Shown here: in pieces, positions 5,652 through 7,637 of the stretch
Layout of the letters: each line of letters starts with the position of its first letter
Position numbering within the stretch: position 1 is the first letter of the stretch
Source of the DNA: Candidatus Omnitrophota bacterium
GTDB lineage: Bacteria; Omnitrophota; Gorgyraeia; Gygaellales; Profunditerraquicolaceae
DNA length: 7,637 bases
NCBI GenBank assembly: GCA_030691865.1
Contig: JAUYDL010000071.1
Coordinates: forward strand, 1 to 7,637
Direction of reading: 5' to 3'
Notes under the pieces: model-generated
Seen by the model: the letters and a program-made list of their open reading frames with translations, nothing else
The model's database searches: none
Told to the model about the DNA's origin: nothing
Position numbers and translations under genes: made by a program

Positions 5652-6395
5652 TTAACCTGGTAAGAATTTCTTCGCTAGTGCCATAAATGCTATCCCTAGC
5701 AAAAAGGCAAAAAAAGCGGCAGTTGAACGTTTAAGATCATTTTCTTTATGCAACTCAGGGATGAGATCGCTAGTTGCGATATAGATAAACCCCCCGGCAG
5801 TAAGTGGCAAAATAAAATTCGAGAAATTCACACTTAAGCCTGTTAAGAAAAATCCTGCCACTGCTCCAACCATAGCCGTAAGCGCTGAAGCAAAATTAAG
5901 CAATAATGCCTTTTTCTTAGTAAAACCACCGTAGACCAGCACTGCAAAATCACTCAACTCCTGAGGAATCTCATGCAAAATAACCGCCAAAGTAGTAACT
6001 AACCCAAGTTTTATTGAAACCATAAAACTTGCGGCAATTACCATGCCGTCAATAAAGTTATGAAATCCGTCTCCAACTAAAGTTAAATAAGTAAAGGCAT
6101 GAGTTTTGCAAACACCCTCCTCATGGCAATGCCTCCAATGGAAGTACCTCTCCATCAGGAAAAATAGAATTATCCCTAAAATCAGGTAATAAAAAACATT
6201 TATACTGTTTGACTTTTCGAGTGCTTCCGGAAGGATATGCAAAAAGGCGCTGCCAATAAGTGCCCCGGCAGAAAAACCAATCAGGCAAAAAAGTATCTTA
6301 TGCAGCAGATTATCCTTGATCGCCAAAGTAAGAATACCTATCAAGGAAATAAGGCAGACTAAAAATGTGCTAGCTAAGATCCAAAATAAAACCAT
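5652..6395 (-). CDS. ZIP-family metal cation transporter
   Basis: A 247-residue inner-membrane protein with about eight hydrophobic segments, a normal length for bacterial ZIP (PF02535) proteins, which import Zn2+, Fe2+ or similar divalent cations. The two signature metal-site helices are present: HNFIDG (112-117, with H112, N113, D116) and HEIPQE (141-146, with H141, E142, E146). Additional candidate ligands are H53 and E57 in LHILPEALE. The loop between the third and fourth membrane segments is rich in His and Cys (HWRHCHEEGVCKTH, 86-99), a typical metal-binding linker. It starts 10 nt after the stop of the small basic protein gene and is followed by the PP-loop and radical SAM genes, so it may supply metal for that module. 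The start lacks an obvious Shine-Dalgarno, and the exact metal is unknown. Confidence 0.9.
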   Translation of the reverse strand: MVLFWILASTFLVCLISLIGILTLAIKDNLLHKILFCLIGFSAGALIGSAFLHILPEALEKSNSINVFYYLILGIILFFLMERYFHWRHCHEEGVCKTHAFTYLTLVGDGFHNFIDGMVIAASFMVSIKLGLVTTLAVILHEIPQELSDFAVLVYGGFTKKKALLLNFASALTAMVGAVAGFFLTGLSVNFSNFILPLTAGGFIYIATSDLIPELHKENDLKRSTAAFFAFLLGIAFMALAKKFLPG

Positions 6396-6405
6396 GTGTA
6401 GGAAT

Positions 6406-6486
6406 TTAACCTAAATTAGGTTTTCTGCCTTTATTAGCTTTCTTAGAACGCCAATTAAGCTTTCCTCTACGTTTTCTTTTTCCCAT
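6406..6486 (-). CDS. 26-residue highly basic small protein, bTHX-like
   Basis: A short gene with a strong ribosome site (AAGGGG, 5 nt before ATG). The product begins MGKRKRRGKLNWRSKK and ends ANKGRKPNLG: 12 of 26 residues are Lys or Arg and none is acidic. Size, the MGK start, the RRGK patch and the Arg/Lys-Pro near the end recall ribosomal small-subunit protein bTHX (about 26 residues), but the match is not close enough to claim identity. An RNA- or ribosome-binding role is likely from composition. It lies between the CsgG-like gene and the ZIP gene, and its last codons form a perfect palindrome. Its leader is GC-rich and can fold, as is common for self-regulated ribosomal genes. It is easily missed by annotation length cut-offs. 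Confidence 0.72.
   Translation of the reverse strand: MGKRKRRGKLNWRSKKANKGRKPNLG
6408..6422. promoter_or_regulatory. 7-1-7 palindrome before the ZIP gene
   Basis: AACCTAA and TTAGGTT are perfect inverted repeats around one central A, ending 13 nt before the ZIP start and overlapping the last codons of the small basic gene. It could be an operator for a metal-responsive dimer, controlling an internal promoter of the ZIP gene. The half-sites resemble DtxR-type half-sites but in swapped order, so no regulator family is assigned. No convincing internal promoter is seen. Confidence 0.33.
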
Positions 6487-6491
6487 GTTTA

Positions 6492-6497
6492 CCCCTT
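6492..6497 (-). promoter_or_regulatory. Ribosome binding site of the small basic protein gene
   Basis: AAGGGG lies 5 nt before the ATG at 6486. It is the strongest Shine-Dalgarno in this half of the window, whereas neighbouring larger genes lack one. This is the main reason to accept the 26-codon frame as a gene. Confidence 0.65.
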
Positions 6498-6588
6498 GCC
6501 CACAAAGGCACACCCGCGCAATTCTCCGCCACGAGGCGGATACCGACCCAATTCCATTAAGGACCGGGTGACTTATAAGCGCGGGGTG
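6497..6588 (-). promoter_or_regulatory. Structured GC-rich leader upstream of the small basic gene
   Basis: The gap after the lipoprotein stop codon can form several stems: TCCGCC/GGCGGA (6525-6530 with 6535-6540, 4-nt loop), an enclosing CACCCG/CGGGTG (6511-6516 with 6565-6570), and a small TGCC/GGCA (6497-6500 with 6507-6510) right beside the ribosome site. The 6511-6519 segment can instead pair, with one bulge, to 6579-6588 at the end of the lipoprotein gene, so two exclusive folds exist. This may be a regulatory leader or a processing or termination site. No known riboswitch class is recognised. Confidence 0.35.
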
Positions 6589-7226
6589 TTATAATAATTC
6601 AGCGGTACATTTTGTACAATATAACGCCCTGCCTCAACAATACAATCGTAAATAACCTTTCCCATAGGGGTTCCTGCATAATCGCTCAAACCGGCCCTAA
6701 AGACTTTATCCTGAGGAAATTTTATTTTTTCCCCGGGATGCTCCACCACCTGGCTTTGAATATCCCGGCTGCTGATTACCTCTAAAGTAACCCGATCAAT
6801 AATCCGCAAACTTAATTGCATATTTGCTTTGTTTAAAACTTCACCCAATAAACCACCCATAAAACTACTGGCGCTACTTCCGCCGCCAGCTAAACCGGAC
6901 TTACCACCTGAGTTTTCCGGTATAAACTCAACAATCCCGACGCTAATAATAAGAGCCGCATCTTGCGGGGCAACAATCAGGAAACGTTTGGTACTGTTTA
7001 AAATATTAACAAAATATTCTTTCAGGGCTAGGCTAACCTGCGCGTCAAGCCCGGAGGTTTTTAATTCGAAATCGTTAACGGCAATTTTGGCCTGAGCTCC
7101 CAGATAAGGACTCAGGAGCTCGCCTGTAGGAGTTTTATCCAACATAGAATGCGATTTTGTTGAAAGACATCCTGCCAGGAATAAAAATACCACCGCGCAA
7201 CTTAATAATTTAATGTTTTTTTTCAT
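6573..7226 (-). CDS. CsgG-like outer-membrane lipoprotein
   Basis: A 217-residue predicted lipoprotein. Residues 1-19 are a lipoprotein signal peptide (MKKN, hydrophobic core, LFLAG) with lipidated Cys20. The mature part follows the CsgG/HfaB (PF03783) plan: KIAVNDFELKTSG (47-59), a Gly/Ser-rich stretch (107-126) where CsgG forms its transmembrane hairpin, LSLRIIDRVTLEVISS (138-153), and YAGTPMGKVIYDCIVEAGRY (183-202). CsgG proteins are secretion pores for curli or holdfast components, and shorter relatives have unknown roles. At 217 residues it is below the roughly 260-280 of CsgG proper, so pore formation is uncertain. No curli subunit gene is in the window. A near-consensus promoter lies directly upstream, with the -10 box only 11 nt from the ATG and no Shine-Dalgarno. 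Using M28 instead would remove the signal peptide. Confidence 0.8.
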   Translation of the reverse strand: MKKNIKLLSCAVVFLFLAGCLSTKSHSMLDKTPTGELLSPYLGAQAKIAVNDFELKTSGLDAQVSLALKEYFVNILNSTKRFLIVAPQDAALIISVGIVEFIPENSGGKSGLAGGGSSASSFMGGLLGEVLNKANMQLSLRIIDRVTLEVISSRDIQSQVVEHPGEKIKFPQDKVFRAGLSDYAGTPMGKVIYDCIVEAGRYIVQNVPLNYYNTPRL

Positions 7227-7237
7227 GCGTGCTTTTT

Positions 7238-7266
7238 AATATATTACCGATTAAGCAGGCTGTCAA
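7238..7266 (-). promoter_or_regulatory. Sigma70-type promoter of the CsgG-like gene
   Basis: On the minus strand TTGACA (7261-7266), a 17-bp spacer and TATATT (7238-7243) give a perfect -35 and a 5/6 match to the -10. Expected transcription start is near 7231, leaving a leader of only about 5 nt before the ATG at 7226. It begins about 18 bp after the stop codon of the HAD gene, so it separates the two transcription units. It may serve the whole set down to the radical SAM gene, since no other clear promoter occurs before 3529. Confidence 0.72.
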
Positions 7267-7283
7267 GGATAATCCGGAGCCGT

Positions 7284-7637
7284 TTAAAGCAGATCTCGCA
7301 GGCGGCTAATTGCAGAAATAATCCTAAATGGGTGTTCTCTTTTAATATCAAGCTTATTACTTGAGCCGCTGGTTACAATTACGGTATTAATTTTTGCGCG
7401 CCTTCCGGCTTGGACATCAATAACCATATCCCCGACATATAAGGTTTGCGATTTCTTAAGAAAAAATCGCTTAACTATTTTATTTAACATCTCCGGATGA
7501 GGTTTGCCATATCTGGTTTGATCCGCGCAAAGCGCATAATCAAAAAAATCAAACTTTATCGCGGAACTAACGCAGAACGTTACGCAGAACCTACGCAGAA
7601 ATTCCGCATTAGTTCTGCGTATTATTCTGCATGGATT
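7284..7637 (-). CDS. HAD-superfamily phosphatase, C-terminal part (5' end outside window)
   Basis: The frame is open from the right edge to TAA at 7284, about 117 codons; the ATG at 7490 is internal. The family core is clear: YALCADQTRYGKPHPEML gives motif III (Lys in GKPHPE), and LYVGDMVIDVQAGRRAKINT gives motif IV (GDMVID, two Asp) in the standard spacing of phosphoglycolate-phosphatase-like enzymes. The nucleophile motif and cap lie outside the window, so the substrate is unknown. The roughly 25 residues next to the edge (RIIRRTNAEFLRRF onwards, to about CVSSA) are encoded by repeats and do not look like HAD sequence. They sit where motif II leads to the IKFDFFDY segment. The gene may carry an in-frame repeat insert or be a repeat-fused fragment. 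Confidence 0.78.
   Translation of the reverse strand, partial: NPCRIIRRTNAEFLRRFCVTFCVSSAIKFDFFDYALCADQTRYGKPHPEMLNKIVKRFFLKKSQTLYVGDMVIDVQAGRRAKINTVIVTSGSSNKLDIKREHPFRIISAISRLRDLL
7561..7630. repeat. GCAGAAC-type short repeat cluster inside the HAD gene
   Basis: ACGCAGAAC occurs at 7570-7578 and 7582-7590, with a third copy, one base changed, at 7593-7601. The reverse complement GTTCTGCGT lies at 7612-7620, a degenerate ATTCTGCAT follows, and GCGGAA/TTCCGC variants lie between. Copies are spaced 11-12 bp and are mixed in orientation. The cluster is translated without a stop in the HAD frame and may extend past the window edge. Confidence 0.65.

Noticed and set aside
7561..7630. CRISPR-like array from the ACGCAGAAC repeats.
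   Set aside because: Units are 9 bp at 11-12 bp spacing in mixed orientation, with no unique 30-bp spacers, and they lie inside a coding frame.

Overview
The window is 7.6 kb of compact bacterial DNA with every convincing gene on the minus strand, so it reads right to left. Intergenic gaps are short, and several spots carry palindromic or tandem short repeats, including repeat-like sequence that is translated in frame. That repeat style (a GC-rich palindrome built on CTGCC/GGCAG, a hairpin carrying GGGGACGGTTCTA, GCAGAAC-type iterons) together with the gene content suggests an uncultivated lineage such as Candidatus Omnitrophota. This assignment rests on pattern recall only and is tentative.

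Right part (7637 to about 6573). The C-terminal half of a HAD-family phosphatase enters from the right edge, with repeat-derived codons next to the edge. After its stop comes a near-consensus sigma70-type promoter (TTGACA, 17 bp, TATATT), then a CsgG-like lipoprotein whose start codon lies only about 5 nt from the predicted transcription start.

Middle part (6486 to 3595). A probable operon holds, in transcription order: a 26-residue very basic small protein (ribosomal bTHX-like in size and composition, and absent from a normal ORF scan); a ZIP metal transporter; a PP-loop RNA-thiolation-type protein with a C-terminal NFACT-R_2-like domain; and an AmmeMemoRadiSam-type radical SAM enzyme. The last two overlap by ATGA. 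The block ends at a 25-bp perfect inverted repeat just after the radical SAM stop codon. It may be co-transcribed with the lipoprotein, because no convincing promoter is seen between them. The pairing of a radical SAM enzyme of unknown function with a predicted tRNA thiolase, with a metal importer upstream, is the most interesting functional lead here.

Left part (3529 to 284). A second near-consensus promoter (TTGACA, 17 bp, TAAAAT) begins right beside the 25-bp hairpin and drives a MtnX-like HAD phosphatase. A small operator-like palindrome lies in its 5' leader. Next come a 12-TM ion-transporter-superfamily permease (ArsB/NhaD/SLC13 type) and, 2 nt after its stop codon, an ArsP/DUF318-type permease. 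This pair looks like an ion or metal(loid) efflux module, but the substrates cannot be read from sequence.

Left end (1 to 283). No gene is visible. About 215 bp (58-273) are flanked by imperfect inverted repeats and contain a 26-bp perfect palindrome and a tandem 15-bp repeat, consistent with a small non-coding repeat element or a structured 3' region after the ArsP-type gene.
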